Source: Shewanella sp. 10N.286.48.A6 (lineage in GTDB: Bacteria > Pseudomonadota > Gammaproteobacteria > Enterobacterales > Shewanellaceae). Taken from it: a stretch of DNA of 64,000 nt. The translations under genes were made by a program, and so were the position numbers. Location of the stretch: NCBI RefSeq assembly GCF_002873135.1, contig NZ_MCVI01000029.1:90017-154016 (forward strand). Reading direction: 5' to 3'. The notes below the pieces were generated by a model that had not been told where the DNA came from, did not search any database, and was given only the letters and a program-made list of their open reading frames with translations. How positions within the stretch are numbered: the stretch's first letter is position 1; each line of letters opens with the position of its first letter. Shown here piece by piece: positions 1 through 8,848 of the stretch.

Positions 1-232
1 TCCAGTAGGTCAAAATGCTTGGGTGGCAACCAATAACGCAGGACAACCTATGATAGGCGCACCTTCAACCGGCACCCTAGGTTCTATTAACGCTGGTTAC
101 CTAGAAAGCTCAAACGTCGATACCACAGCTGAAATGGTCAACATCATGTCTGCGCAGCGTAACTATCAATCCAACGCTAAAGTATTGGATGCTAACTCAA
201 CCATGCAACAAGCATTACTTAACGTAATTTAA
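1..232 (+). CDS. flgE: Flagellar hook protein FlgE, C-terminal end (partial)
   Basis: Only the last ~76 codons are in the window; the frame is open at the left edge, so the GTG at 23 is internal and not a start. The C-terminal stretch EMVNIMSAQRNYQSNAKVLD is the conserved D0 helix shared by rod and hook proteins. FlgE polymerises into the hook joining rod and filament. It is followed after 9 bp by flgF, the standard flgBCDEFGHIJKL order. It is assigned to hook rather than rod because of this order and the longer coding sequence implied upstream. Confidence 0.9.
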   Translation, partial: PVGQNAWVATNNAGQPMIGAPSTGTLGSINAGYLESSNVDTTAEMVNIMSAQRNYQSNAKVLDANSTMQQALLNVI

Positions 233-241
233 GGCTGAATC

Positions 242-976
242 ATGGATAAGATGCTTTACACCGCAGCTGCTGGCGCAACAAGAATTATGGAGGCGCAAGC
301 TATACGCGCCAATAACCTTGCCAACGCGGATACTACTGGCTTCAAAGCTGATTTAGAACGCGTCAATGCTAAAGCGATTACCGCAACAGGTAACAGCTTA
401 CAAACCCGCGTATTAGCGCAAACTGAAAGCAGTGGTTTCAGTCAGCAATCTGGCGTACTCAACCCTACGGGCCGCACATTAGATTTGGCCATCAGTGACC
501 AAGGCTTATTCAGTGTCATGACTGCGGACGGTGAAGCATATACTCGCTCAGGTGTCGTTGTTCCTGATGCGCAGGGGCAACTCTCCATCGATGGACGCCT
601 AGTCATGGGTGTAGATGGACCGATTGCTTTACCTGAATACCGCGAACTCTTTGTCGGTGATGATGGCCGAATTAGCATAATTGCAGATCAAAACGGTATT
701 ACAGAAGAAGTGGGCCAGCTCAAACTGGTAAATCCAGATCTAGACCAATTATCAAAAAGCCAAGATGGCTTATTTTACGGCGTTGATGGGCAACCACTAC
801 CGGCAGACAACACAGTGCAAGTGCGTAGTGGCTATCTTGAATCAAGCAACGTGCAAGCAGTGAGTGAATTGATTGCATCGATGGATTTAACTCGCCAGTT
901 TGAAGTGCAAGTCAAACTGATGCAAAGCGCTGAAAAGCTTGCTGAAACCGGTAATCGCCTATTGCGCGACGCTTAA
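242..976 (+). CDS. flgF: Flagellar proximal rod protein FlgF
   Basis: This 244-residue protein is the usual length for FlgF, a proximal rod subunit in the periplasm. It begins with the flagellar basal-body rod signature (RANNLANADTTGFK near residues 22-35) and ends with the conserved C-terminal helix (SGYLESSNVQAVSEL onward). An AAGG ribosome site lies 8 bp before the ATG. It sits between flgE and flgG and is probably co-transcribed with them. The rod-protein family is very similar within itself, so the FlgF call rests on both sequence and order. Confidence 0.93.
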   Translation: MDKMLYTAAAGATRIMEAQAIRANNLANADTTGFKADLERVNAKAITATGNSLQTRVLAQTESSGFSQQSGVLNPTGRTLDLAISDQGLFSVMTADGEAYTRSGVVVPDAQGQLSIDGRLVMGVDGPIALPEYRELFVGDDGRISIIADQNGITEEVGQLKLVNPDLDQLSKSQDGLFYGVDGQPLPADNTVQVRSGYLESSNVQAVSELIASMDLTRQFEVQVKLMQSAEKLAETGNRLLRDA

Positions 977-1048
977 TGCTTCTTGATAAATAAAGTCGCA
1001 TTAACCGCAGTTCAATTATCTCGAAAAGAATTTTAAAGGAACAACATC

Positions 1049-1834
1049 ATGCAGTCTGCATTATGGGTAAGTAAAACAGGTCTGGCCGCTCAAGACACCA
1101 AAATGACCACCATTGCCAACAACTTGGCAAACGTTAACACCACAGGTTTTAAACGAGACCGCGTGGCATTTAACGACCTGTTCTATCAAGTGCAACGCCA
1201 ACCGGGTGGCCAAGTCGATGAGCAAAACGAACTGCCTTCAGGCCTACAATTAGGTACGGGTACACGTGTTGCTGGCACTCAAAAAGTATTTACCACAGGC
1301 GACATGTTGACCACTGGCCAGCAACTTGACTTAGCCATTCAAGGTCAAGGTTTCTTCCAAATTGAAGAAGCTAACGGTGATTTAGGCTTTACCCGTGACG
1401 GTCAGTTTTTCCGCAGCAGCGATGGTTTAATGGTGACATCACAAGGGTTACCTTTGGTGCCAAATATTGAAATTCCAGATGAAGCATTAACGGTCACTAT
1501 CGCCAATGACGGTCAAGTATCGGCGCAAATGGCAGGTCAAGCAGAAACCCAAGAGTTAGGTCAAATTACCTTGGTTAATTTCACTAACCCTGCAGGTTTA
1601 GAAGCGCGCGGCGATAACTTATACCGTGAGACAGGTGCCTCAGGCGCTGCAATTGAAGGTATTGCTGGCGATGAAGCCATTGGCCAAATTCGTCAAGGTT
1701 CTCTTGAAGGCGCAAACGTCAATGTAGTTGAAGAAATGGTCGAAATGATTTCAACCCAACGTGCTTATGAAATGAATGCCAAAGTGGTCTCGTCAGCTGA
1801 TGACATGTTGAAATTCTTGAACCAAGCACTGTAA
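1049..1834 (+). CDS. flgG: Flagellar distal rod protein FlgG
   Basis: A 261-residue distal rod subunit of normal length. The N-terminus has the rod motif (IANNLANVNTTGFKRDR, about residues 22-38) and the C-terminus has the closing helix (EEMVEMISTQRAYEMNAKV). FlgG forms the outer part of the drive shaft that passes through the P and L rings. A strong AAAGGA ribosome site precedes the ATG. The 72-bp gap from flgF is long for this operon but shows no obvious terminator or promoter. Confidence 0.95.
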   Translation: MQSALWVSKTGLAAQDTKMTTIANNLANVNTTGFKRDRVAFNDLFYQVQRQPGGQVDEQNELPSGLQLGTGTRVAGTQKVFTTGDMLTTGQQLDLAIQGQGFFQIEEANGDLGFTRDGQFFRSSDGLMVTSQGLPLVPNIEIPDEALTVTIANDGQVSAQMAGQAETQELGQITLVNFTNPAGLEARGDNLYRETGASGAAIEGIAGDEAIGQIRQGSLEGANVNVVEEMVEMISTQRAYEMNAKVVSSADDMLKFLNQAL

Positions 1835-1880
1835 TCATATTTAGCTATTGAACCCGCACACTGATTGAATAAGGAATAAC

Positions 1881-2543
1881 ATGCGACATTGTTGGATAGC
1901 CATTGCACTGCTGCTTTCGGGTTGTGCATCACACTTCCCGGAACCAGAAACGGCGCCAGGCAAGCCTGAATGGGCACCACCAGAAATTGACTACAGTTTA
2001 CCTGAAGCCAGTAATGGCAGTGTTTACCGTCAAGGTTATATGTTGACCTTATTCAAAGATAAACGCGCCTTTCGTGAAGGCGATATTTTAACGGTTTCAT
2101 TAGAGGAAAAAACCTACTCCAGTAAGAAGGCTGACACCTCAACAAGTAAAGCAAGCTCGGGAGGTCTAAGTCTTGGTGCTTCCAATGGTAGTAGCTCTAT
2201 TAGCGGCGATGGCAGCGTTGATTCTGGTCGCTCTTTTAATGGCACAGGTTCAAGCACCCAGCAAAACCAATTAACGGGTTCTATTACAGTGACGGTGGCA
2301 AAAGTATTACCTAATGGCGCACTGCTTATCCGTGGTGAAAAATGGCTACGCTTAAATCAAGGCGATGAGTTTTTGCGTTTGTTAGGCCTGATCCGTACCG
2401 AAGATATTGGTAATGACAACACCATTTCATCACAACGTATTGCAGACGCCAGAATTATTTATGGTGGTCAGGGCGCAATTTCAGACAGCAACCAAATGGG
2501 GTGGGCATCGCGTTACTTCAGCAGCCCATGGTTCCCGTTATGA
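1881..2543 (+). CDS. flgH: Flagellar L-ring lipoprotein FlgH
   Basis: A 220-residue outer-membrane lipoprotein that forms the L-ring bushing. The signal peptide ends in a clear lipobox (LLSGC at residues 11-15), so Cys15 should be lipidated and the protein sorted by Lol. The FlgH region GDILTVSLEEKTYSSKKA and a C-terminal QRIADARIIYGGQG stretch are typical. TAAGGA lies just before the ATG. The gene lies between flgG and flgI as in other systems. Confidence 0.95.
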   Translation: MRHCWIAIALLLSGCASHFPEPETAPGKPEWAPPEIDYSLPEASNGSVYRQGYMLTLFKDKRAFREGDILTVSLEEKTYSSKKADTSTSKASSGGLSLGASNGSSSISGDGSVDSGRSFNGTGSSTQQNQLTGSITVTVAKVLPNGALLIRGEKWLRLNQGDEFLRLLGLIRTEDIGNDNTISSQRIADARIIYGGQGAISDSNQMGWASRYFSSPWFPL

Positions 2544-2628
2544 AGCTAACTCACAATATACAGTCACACCAAATACTGACACTGCAAGAACACATTGCCT
2601 GTATTAACCGACAGGCAAGGAGCACAAC

Positions 2629-3774
2629 ATGAAACAAGCCATCGCGTTTTGCGCTAGCTTAATGATAGCGGTACTGTCATTTCAGCAAACCGCAGTCGCT
2701 CAAACAGAGCAGACGGTTCAACATCGTTATCTAATGGATATTGTCGATGTACAAGGTATCCGTGATAACCAATTAGTCGGCTATGGACTTGTGGTGGGTT
2801 TAGATGGCAGTGGTGATCGCAACCAAGTGAAATTTACCAGCCAATCTATTGTCAACATGCTGAAACAGTTTGGCGTACAAATTGATGATAAAACCGACCC
2901 TAAATTAAAAAACGTTGCCGCCGTTGCAGTGCACGCCAATATTCCACCATTGGCTAGCCCAGGCCAAAGCATTGACGTCACAGTGTCATCCCTGGGTGAT
3001 GCTAAAAGTTTACGTGGCGGTACGCTATTAATGACCCCTATGCGTGCTATCGATGGTGAAGTCTATGCCGTAGCCCAGGGTAACTTGGTCGTTGGTGGTA
3101 TTTCAGCTGAAGGCCGAAATGGCACCTCCATGACCATCAATGTACCTACGGTAGGTAAAATACCTAACGGGGCATTATTAGAAGCTGAAATTCACAGTAA
3201 CTTCAATGAAGGTGAGCATATTGTACTTAACCTGCGTGAGCCAAGTTTTAAAACTGCCCGCAATATTGAGCGCGCCGTAAACGACTTATTCGGCCCCAAT
3301 GTTGCTGAAGCAGATAACAGTGCCAAGGTGTTAGTCAGAGCGCCACAGTCAAACCGCGAACGCGTAACCTTCATGTCGATTTTAGAAGAGTTACAAATAG
3401 AGCAAGGGCGTAAGTCGCCTCGGGTTGTGTTTAATAGCCGTACTGGCACCGTCGTGATGGGCGGTAATGTCGTAGTGCGTAAAGCCGCGGTCAGTCATGG
3501 CAATTTAGTGGTTTCTATTGTTGAAAGTGAATTTGTCAGCCAACCTAATGCACCGTTTATGGGTCAAGGCCAAGGCGAGACCGTCGTGGGTAGCGACAGC
3601 GAAATCAATATCGATACCGGTGATGGACACATGTTTGTGTGGCCAGAAGGTATCGCACTCAACGATGTTGTTAGAGCGGTGAATAGCTTAGGCGCCTCAC
3701 CAATGGATTTAATGGCCATCTTACAAGCGCTCAAAGAAGCGGGCGCCCTTGAAGCCGAATTAGTGGTGATTTAA
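2629..3774 (+). CDS. flgI: Flagellar P-ring protein FlgI
   Basis: A 381-residue periplasmic P-ring protein with a cleavable signal peptide (cut likely after AVAQ, near residue 25). The conserved sequence [20 protein letters not shown] opens the mature protein, and the C-terminal half contains the typical [20 protein letters not shown] segment. The P ring surrounds the rod in the peptidoglycan layer. An AAGGAG ribosome site is present. The stop codon overlaps the ATG of flgJ by one base, indicating translational coupling. Confidence 0.96.
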   Translation: MKQAIAFCASLMIAVLSFQQTAVAQTEQTVQHRYLMDIVDVQGIRDNQLVGYGLVVGLDGSGDRNQVKFTSQSIVNMLKQFGVQIDDKTDPKLKNVAAVAVHANIPPLASPGQSIDVTVSSLGDAKSLRGGTLLMTPMRAIDGEVYAVAQGNLVVGGISAEGRNGTSMTINVPTVGKIPNGALLEAEIHSNFNEGEHIVLNLREPSFKTARNIERAVNDLFGPNVAEADNSAKVLVRAPQSNRERVTFMSILEELQIEQGRKSPRVVFNSRTGTVVMGGNVVVRKAAVSHGNLVVSIVESEFVSQPNAPFMGQGQGETVVGSDSEINIDTGDGHMFVWPEGIALNDVVRAVNSLGASPMDLMAILQALKEAGALEAELVVI

Positions 3775-4232
3775 TGAAATTAGATAATAATCACGGTTAC
3801 TTAAATAACCTCAATGCTGCAGAACTGATTGAAGCCAACGGTGAACTTGGTGCGCTTGAAGCTGTCAGTCAGCAATTTGAAACCCAGTTTTTACAAACAG
3901 TGCTCAAGCAAATGCGTTCAGCATCTGATGTCATGGCAGATAAAGACAGCCCGTTATCATCACAAAATGATGGCATGTATCGTGACTGGCATGATGCCGA
4001 ATTAGCCGGCCGCTTAAGCCAACTACAAAGCACAGGTCTTGCCAGTGTGATGACCAAACAATTATCTGCCGGACTTCAGTCTGGTGCTGATGTTGTCGCT
4101 TCTAATAACCACATTAAGCCAATGAATACTTCTGCTGAAAATAGCGCAGAAAATACGGTTAAGCCAGTGGTCAATACCACGGCAATGCAGCCAGCACTAA
4201 ATATTCCAGTGATGGCAAAATCGGCTAAATAG
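3774..4232 (+). CDS. flgJ: Short FlgJ: rod-cap domain only, no muramidase
   Basis: The protein has 152 residues. The N-terminal half is the FlgJ rod-cap (Rod-binding) domain (EAVSQQFETQFLQTVLKQMR, then the DGMYRDWHDAELAGRLS region). Enteric and polar-type FlgJ are ~300 residues with a C-terminal peptidoglycan hydrolase domain; here that domain is absent and replaced by a low-complexity tail rich in Asn, Ala and Val. The reading frame is intact and flgK follows 59 bp later, so this is a short family form, not a visible frameshift. A separate lytic enzyme must open the wall for this rod. The start overlaps the flgI stop. Confidence 0.92.
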   Translation: MKLDNNHGYLNNLNAAELIEANGELGALEAVSQQFETQFLQTVLKQMRSASDVMADKDSPLSSQNDGMYRDWHDAELAGRLSQLQSTGLASVMTKQLSAGLQSGADVVASNNHIKPMNTSAENSAENTVKPVVNTTAMQPALNIPVMAKSAK

Positions 4233-4256
4233 TGTCTACCCCCTAGAACGCGATAA
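4230..4256 (+). promoter_or_regulatory. Candidate sigma-28 promoter upstream of flgK
   Basis: TAGTGTCT, an 11-bp spacer, then CGCGATAA. Against the sigma-28 consensus TAAAGTTT-N11-GCCGATAA this matches 5/8 and 6/8 with exact spacing. It lies 36 bp before the flgK ATG. flgKL are often late genes with their own sigma-28 promoter, so the position makes sense, but the -35 element is poor. Confidence 0.35.
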
Positions 4257-4291
4257 TCAGCCTTAAAAGGCGTGAAATAAGGATTACATCA

Positions 4292-5659
4292 ATGAGCATG
4301 CTCAATATTGGTATGACAGGCATTAATGCCAGTATGGCATCGTTAAATGCCACATCTAATAACATTGCTAATGCAATGGTACCTGGCTATTCACGTCAGC
4401 AAGTGATGATGAGCTCAATCGGCGGCACCGCCTATGGCGGGGGTGCTGGTGTTATGGTCGATGGCGTTCGTCGTATTTCAGATCAATATGAAGTGGCTCA
4501 ATTATGGAAGACCACCAGTGACGTAGGCTTTTCAAATGTTCAAGCCAGCTATTTTACTCAAGCAGAACAAATTTTTGGCTCTGAAGGTAATAATATTTCC
4601 GCCGGATTAGACTTATTGTTTGCTTCATTAAACTCAGCCATGGAGCAACCGAATGAGATTGCCCATCGTCAAAGTGTATTAAATGAATCACGCGCCCTCA
4701 GCCAACGTTTTAATTCAATTAGTGATGGTTTGAATGCGCAAATCAATCAAGTTGAAGGTCAAATTGGCGCATCAACCAAAGAGGTCAACGCATTACTGGA
4801 TACGATATCCAGCTATAATGCCGACATCCAATCTGCTGGCAGTAACCCACCACTATCGTTACTTGATGCACGTGATGCCGCCATTGATGATTTAGCGGTC
4901 ATCGTCGATATCCGTGTGGTTGAAGATTCACAAGGGATGAAAAATATATCCTTATCCGCAGGCCAACCTTTGGTTGCGGGGACAAAGTCGTCAACGCTTA
5001 GCACCACGCCAGACCCTGCTAATCCGCAATTTAGCCAAGTAAGTATTCAGTTTGGCCAATCATCATTCCCTATTGACGCAAGTACTGGCGGTAGTTTGGG
5101 GGCGATGCTGGATTATCGCGAAAGCAGCTTAGCTGAATCAACAGAATTTATTAATGAATTAGCGCAAACCTTTGCAGATGAATTCAATGACGTTTTACGT
5201 CAAGGTACAGATTTAAATGGTAATACCCCAACAATAGACCTATTCAGCTACGACCCATCAAACCCAGCAGGTACCTTAAAGGTCAACAGCGACTTTACCG
5301 CTGAGATGCTGGCATTTGGCAAAGATGGTACTCCAGGTGATAACGACAACTTAAAAGACTTAGTCGATCTGGCCGGTAAAGAGTTCACCTTTGACTCTAT
5401 GGGCGTTACGACCAATATGGGTGATGCGTTTGCCAGTAAAATTGGCCAGTTAGGGTCAGCGTCACGTCAAGCGCAAATGGAGCAAGAAACAGCGGCAAAG
5501 TTGCAGATGGAAGCACAATCACAGTGGGCTAGCACCAGTGGCGTCAGCATGGATGAAGAAGGGGTTAACCTAATCATCTATCAGCAGTCTTATCAAGCCA
5601 ATGCCAAGGTCATTTCAACGTCTGACCAATTGTTCCAAACCTTATTAAACTCTATCTAA
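4292..5659 (+). CDS. flgK: Hook-filament junction protein FlgK (HAP1)
   Basis: A 455-residue hook-associated protein that joins hook to filament. The N-terminal D0 region (INASMASLNATSNNIANAMV, then PGYSRQQ) and the C-terminal end (NLIIYQQSYQANAKVISTSD) are diagnostic. The length is at the short end for HAP1, common in lateral systems. A TAAGGA ribosome site lies upstream. flgL follows after 16 bp. Export would be by the flagellar type III apparatus, with the FlgN-type chaperone outside the window. Confidence 0.95.
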   Translation: MSMLNIGMTGINASMASLNATSNNIANAMVPGYSRQQVMMSSIGGTAYGGGAGVMVDGVRRISDQYEVAQLWKTTSDVGFSNVQASYFTQAEQIFGSEGNNISAGLDLLFASLNSAMEQPNEIAHRQSVLNESRALSQRFNSISDGLNAQINQVEGQIGASTKEVNALLDTISSYNADIQSAGSNPPLSLLDARDAAIDDLAVIVDIRVVEDSQGMKNISLSAGQPLVAGTKSSTLSTTPDPANPQFSQVSIQFGQSSFPIDASTGGSLGAMLDYRESSLAESTEFINELAQTFADEFNDVLRQGTDLNGNTPTIDLFSYDPSNPAGTLKVNSDFTAEMLAFGKDGTPGDNDNLKDLVDLAGKEFTFDSMGVTTNMGDAFASKIGQLGSASRQAQMEQETAAKLQMEAQSQWASTSGVSMDEEGVNLIIYQQSYQANAKVISTSDQLFQTLLNSI

Positions 5660-5675
5660 TTGAAGGAAGTCTGTT

Positions 5676-6593
5676 ATGCGCGTTAGCATGATGAATATGT
5701 ACAGCAACAACCTGCAAAGCATGCAGAATCTAACCAGCGATGTAGCTAGGGTTAACCAGCAAATGGCCACGGGTAAGTCGATACTACGCCCATCAGACGA
5801 CCCAATTGGCGCAGCTAAGGTGGTGACGACTCAACGTGACTTAGCCTCAACCTCTCAGTACCTAAAAAATACTGAATCATTAAGTACCAGCCTAGACCGC
5901 TCTGAAACGTATCTTTCAAGCATGACGAACCTACAATCAAGAATGCGTGAAATAACCATTGGTGCCAATAATGGTGCGCTTTCACCTGAAGACAGAGCAG
6001 CGTATGCCGCTGAATTAGAAGAACTATTAGAATCATTTGTGGATGTCACCAATGCCAAAGATGATGGCGGCAACTACTTATTCTCAGGTAACAAGACCGA
6101 TACCCCACCGATTGGTGTTGATGAAAATGGCGACTATTTCTATCAAGGTGATGATTCACAACGTGAAGTACAAATTTCGGGTTCATCATGGATGACTGGC
6201 AATGTTACCGCAGCAGACTTTATGTTCTCTACTGGTGGCACTGATGTTTTAAACCAAACTAAGCAGTTTATTGATGTGCTTAATGACCCTAGTTTAGCCC
6301 CAGGCGACCCCGCATTTGGTGATGCTGCTGATGACATGATGCAAGCATTAGATGACTCATTAGCCGGAGTCAGTGGCGCTATTACTGACATTGGTGGCAA
6401 GCAAAACGCGATAGCGTTAATGCAAACCTCTCACAACGAGCGGATTTTATTCAATGAAGAAGTCATTGGTGAAACCGAAGGCTTAGATTATGCCCAAGCC
6501 ACCGCTGAATTTAATTTGAAGTTGACCACACTCCAAGTAACCCAACAATCATTTGTACAGGTAAGTCAGTTATCATTGTTCAACCACATCTAA
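5676..6593 (+). CDS. flgL: Hook-filament junction protein FlgL (HAP3)
   Basis: A 305-residue HAP3 protein. The N-terminal flagellin-like segment (QMATGKSILRPSDDPIGAAK, residues ~31-50) and a C-terminal coiled helix (AEFNLKLTTLQVTQQSFVQVSQLSLF) are typical of FlgL, which sits between FlgK and the first flagellin subunits. The ribosome site GAAGGA is good. The gene is followed after 17 bp by an unrecognised gene, so transcription probably continues into it. Confidence 0.94.
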   Translation: MRVSMMNMYSNNLQSMQNLTSDVARVNQQMATGKSILRPSDDPIGAAKVVTTQRDLASTSQYLKNTESLSTSLDRSETYLSSMTNLQSRMREITIGANNGALSPEDRAAYAAELEELLESFVDVTNAKDDGGNYLFSGNKTDTPPIGVDENGDYFYQGDDSQREVQISGSSWMTGNVTAADFMFSTGGTDVLNQTKQFIDVLNDPSLAPGDPAFGDAADDMMQALDDSLAGVSGAITDIGGKQNAIALMQTSHNERILFNEEVIGETEGLDYAQATAEFNLKLTTLQVTQQSFVQVSQLSLFNHI

Positions 6594-6610
6594 ATTAGCT
6601 AGAAGACACA

Positions 6611-7636
6611 ATGCTTAAAGGAATTTCGGAAAGCCTCAACGTACTGCAGCGCAACCAAACGGTCGCGCCTGCACCTACTGCTGTGTCTGATAGTCAACCG
6701 GCTAGGATTGCACCTAGCCCTTCAATATCGAGCCACCGTTTAGCCAGTTACCAAAAGTGGGCTAAAGTGACTCAAGGTCAACATGCGATTTCGGCTAACC
6801 AAGTGGCAGAGCAAGGCTTACTTAAAGTCTCGCAACTGCTCAAAAAGTTGCAGCAACCATTACAAAAATCCAGCAGTCAAACTGGCTTAACTGAATCCCA
6901 AAGTGAGAGTGCTAAACAAATTCAACAGCAATTAATCGCCGTTGATATTAGTTACCAACAGCAACCTCTCGTGGATCATCAGTTCAACCTGATTAATGCT
7001 AATCGCCCGGCTGCGAAACATTACTTTCAGCTAAAATCAGTGGATTTGCTTGGGGTTAAAACCCGAGATGAACGTATCACAGTACAATATGGCGACCAGC
7101 ACGCACGGGCACATTTACCTGCCCATCAAAATAGTTTGTATCTTGCTAAGCAATTAACCACCGCCTTTAAAGACATCGGCATTGCAGTCCAAGCGCCAGC
7201 GCGCGATTCGGCCATGCTAAGCACTAACCACCAGAACTGGCAGCAAATTCAATCTGGCTTACTCATGTCAGGCCAAGGACAGCGCTTACCCGCAGGCGAT
7301 GCGAGAACCGTTAAAGTAGTTGAAATACTCTCATGGCAAGACCCCAAAGAGTGGCGCTTTAGCACCCCACAAGATATCAAACAAACCGCCGCTAAAGTGG
7401 CTAAAACCCAGCAAAAAGTGAACCAACAAATTGGCGAGCTGCGCTCCAGTCAGCTCAATATTCAGCAGCAACTTAAACGCGCCCATCAGCATCAGCTGCA
7501 ACAAGGCTCTGTTGAGCACAGCATGGCCAAATTAAACCAATTAATGCAACCGACGCCATTTTATTCACAAGTTACTTCACTGATGGCGCAAGCCAATGTC
7601 AGCCGCGACCATGTGTCTTCAATATTAAAAGACTAA
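6611..7636 (+). CDS. Unrecognised glutamine-rich protein of the lateral flagellar cluster
   Basis: 341 residues, no cysteine, very rich in Gln and Ser, no signal peptide and no membrane segment. Residues ~1-60 are Pro/Ser/Ala-rich and probably disordered. A middle section (~120-250) has alternating hydrophobic strands such as YFQLKSVDLLGVKTRDERIT, and the last ~100 residues are predicted helical and Gln-rich. I recognise no family. It starts 17 bp after flgL, so it is likely in the flgKL transcript. In the E. coli Flag-2 cluster a gene called lafW, described as a hook-associated protein, occupies the same place between lfgL and lafA. Position therefore suggests a secreted filament-junction or chaperone role, but similarity is not shown here. 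Confidence 0.6.
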   Translation: MLKGISESLNVLQRNQTVAPAPTAVSDSQPARIAPSPSISSHRLASYQKWAKVTQGQHAISANQVAEQGLLKVSQLLKKLQQPLQKSSSQTGLTESQSESAKQIQQQLIAVDISYQQQPLVDHQFNLINANRPAAKHYFQLKSVDLLGVKTRDERITVQYGDQHARAHLPAHQNSLYLAKQLTTAFKDIGIAVQAPARDSAMLSTNHQNWQQIQSGLLMSGQGQRLPAGDARTVKVVEILSWQDPKEWRFSTPQDIKQTAAKVAKTQQKVNQQIGELRSSQLNIQQQLKRAHQHQLQQGSVEHSMAKLNQLMQPTPFYSQVTSLMAQANVSRDHVSSILKD

Positions 7637-7920
7637 CTCTTTAGGTCTCGCTGCTTTTAAGTGGCTTAATGATTCATTAATCAAGCCACTCACATCAAAT
7701 AAATAGCCTTAGGTTAACTATCGGCTCATACATCATCATAGTTCAGACTCTTTACTCATTGAATATTATTCGTCTTTAAATCATCAATTCAAGATACTGA
7801 TTTTATTAGGTAATAAAAAAAGTAATGTGATATTTTTCAAGTTTGATTCAGTTTCGATTTATAGGGTCGTTTTAATTATTTAGAGCAACAACACAATCTG
7901 AAACTTTTAAGGAATGAATC
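7637..7920 (+). other. AT-rich leader region of lafA
   Basis: A 284-bp non-coding interval between the glutamine-rich gene and the flagellin gene. It must contain the flagellin promoter or carry read-through. Two partial sigma-28-like matches were examined (around 7807-7833 and 7837-7860) but neither has both elements at correct spacing. No sigma-54 pattern was seen. The ribosome site TTAAGGAATG ends just before the ATG at 7921. Confidence 0.5.
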
Positions 7921-8718
7921 ATGTTATCTGTACATACCAATAACGCTTCAAACATCGCGCAAAACTCTATCTCTAATAATAACAACTTAATGACTAACGC
8001 GATGGAGCGTTTATCTACCGGTCTGCGTATTAACAGCTCTGCTGATGATGCTGCAGGTCTGCAAATTGCTACTCGTTTAAATGCTAACGTCACCGGTATG
8101 GAGCAAGCGAGCCGTAATGTTAACGATGCAAGCTCTATGCTACAAACTGCTGATGGTGCGTTAGAAGAGCTAACTAACATCGGAATGCGTCAAAAAGAGC
8201 TTGCGACACAAGCAGCCAACGGCGTGAACTCAGCTGAAGATTTAAAAGCACTTGACAATGAATTCCAAGAGTTAACGAAAGAAGTTACTCGTATTGTTGA
8301 CAACACAGAGTACGGCGGAAGCAAGTTATTTGATTCACTAACTGCTGGTGTGAAATTCCAAATCGGTGCTGATGCAACTGAAATTTTAGACGTCACAATC
8401 GACAAAACAAATTTTGCCGGTGTCACTGGCGATCTCAAAACAGGTGCTACTGCAGCTATTACCGCAGTAGATACATTTATTGATGCTGTTGGTGCAGAAC
8501 GCTCCACCCTAGGTGCTAACGTTAACCGTTTAGGTCACACTGCTTCTAACCTTGCTAACGTGACTGAAAACACCAAAGAAGCTGCCGGTCGTATTATGGA
8601 TGCCGATTTCGCGGTTGAATCAGCTAACATGACTAAAAACCAGTTATTAGTACAAGCGGGTACGACAGTACTGTCTAACGCTAACCAAAACACTGGTTTA
8701 GTGATGGGTCTACTATAA
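7921..8718 (+). CDS. lafA: Lateral-type flagellin
   Basis: A 265-residue flagellin consisting almost only of the conserved N- and C-terminal D0/D1 domains. The N-terminal signature RLSTGLRINSSADDAAGLQI (residues ~30-49) and the C-terminal end (TTVLSNANQNTGLVMGLL) are clear, with only a short central linker (~residues 135-185) exposed. Such short flagellins are usual for lateral systems. There are nine lysines, several in the linker, which are possible substrates of the FliB methylase encoded downstream on the other strand. A strong hairpin terminator follows at 8775, so lafA is expressed alone at high level. Confidence 0.96.
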   Translation: MLSVHTNNASNIAQNSISNNNNLMTNAMERLSTGLRINSSADDAAGLQIATRLNANVTGMEQASRNVNDASSMLQTADGALEELTNIGMRQKELATQAANGVNSAEDLKALDNEFQELTKEVTRIVDNTEYGGSKLFDSLTAGVKFQIGADATEILDVTIDKTNFAGVTGDLKTGATAAITAVDTFIDAVGAERSTLGANVNRLGHTASNLANVTENTKEAAGRIMDADFAVESANMTKNQLLVQAGTTVLSNANQNTGLVMGLL

Positions 8719-8720
8719 TA

Positions 8721-8765
8721 ATTAGCAATGTAACAATTACTAATGTAACAGTTGCTAATGTAGCT
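8721..8765 (+). repeat. Three 15-bp imperfect tandem repeats after lafA
   Basis: Copies are attagcaatgtaaca (8721-8735), attactaatgtaaca (8736-8750) and gttgctaatgtagct (8751-8765). They start two bases after the flagellin stop codon and end ten bases before the terminator hairpin, so they form most of the 3' untranslated region of the transcript. Confidence 0.85.
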
Positions 8766-8774
8766 GTTATCATC

Positions 8775-8798
8775 AAAGGGCCAAATGGCCCTTTTTTA
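8775..8798 (+). terminator. Rho-independent terminator of lafA
   Basis: Stem AAAGGGCC / GGCCCTTT with a 4-base loop followed by a run of T. It separates the flagellin transcript from the opposite-strand fliB. Confidence 0.9.
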
Positions 8799-8848
8799 TT
8801 TGCTCAATATTATTCATAAAAAGCTAATACAACTAATACAACAGCAAC

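Noticed and set aside
7807-7860. Sigma-28 promoter of lafA
   Set aside because: Partial matches (TCAAGTTT...TTCGATTT with an 8-bp spacer, and TAGGTAAT...TGTGATAT) lack correct spacing or a good -10. A promoter is expected but I could not place it.
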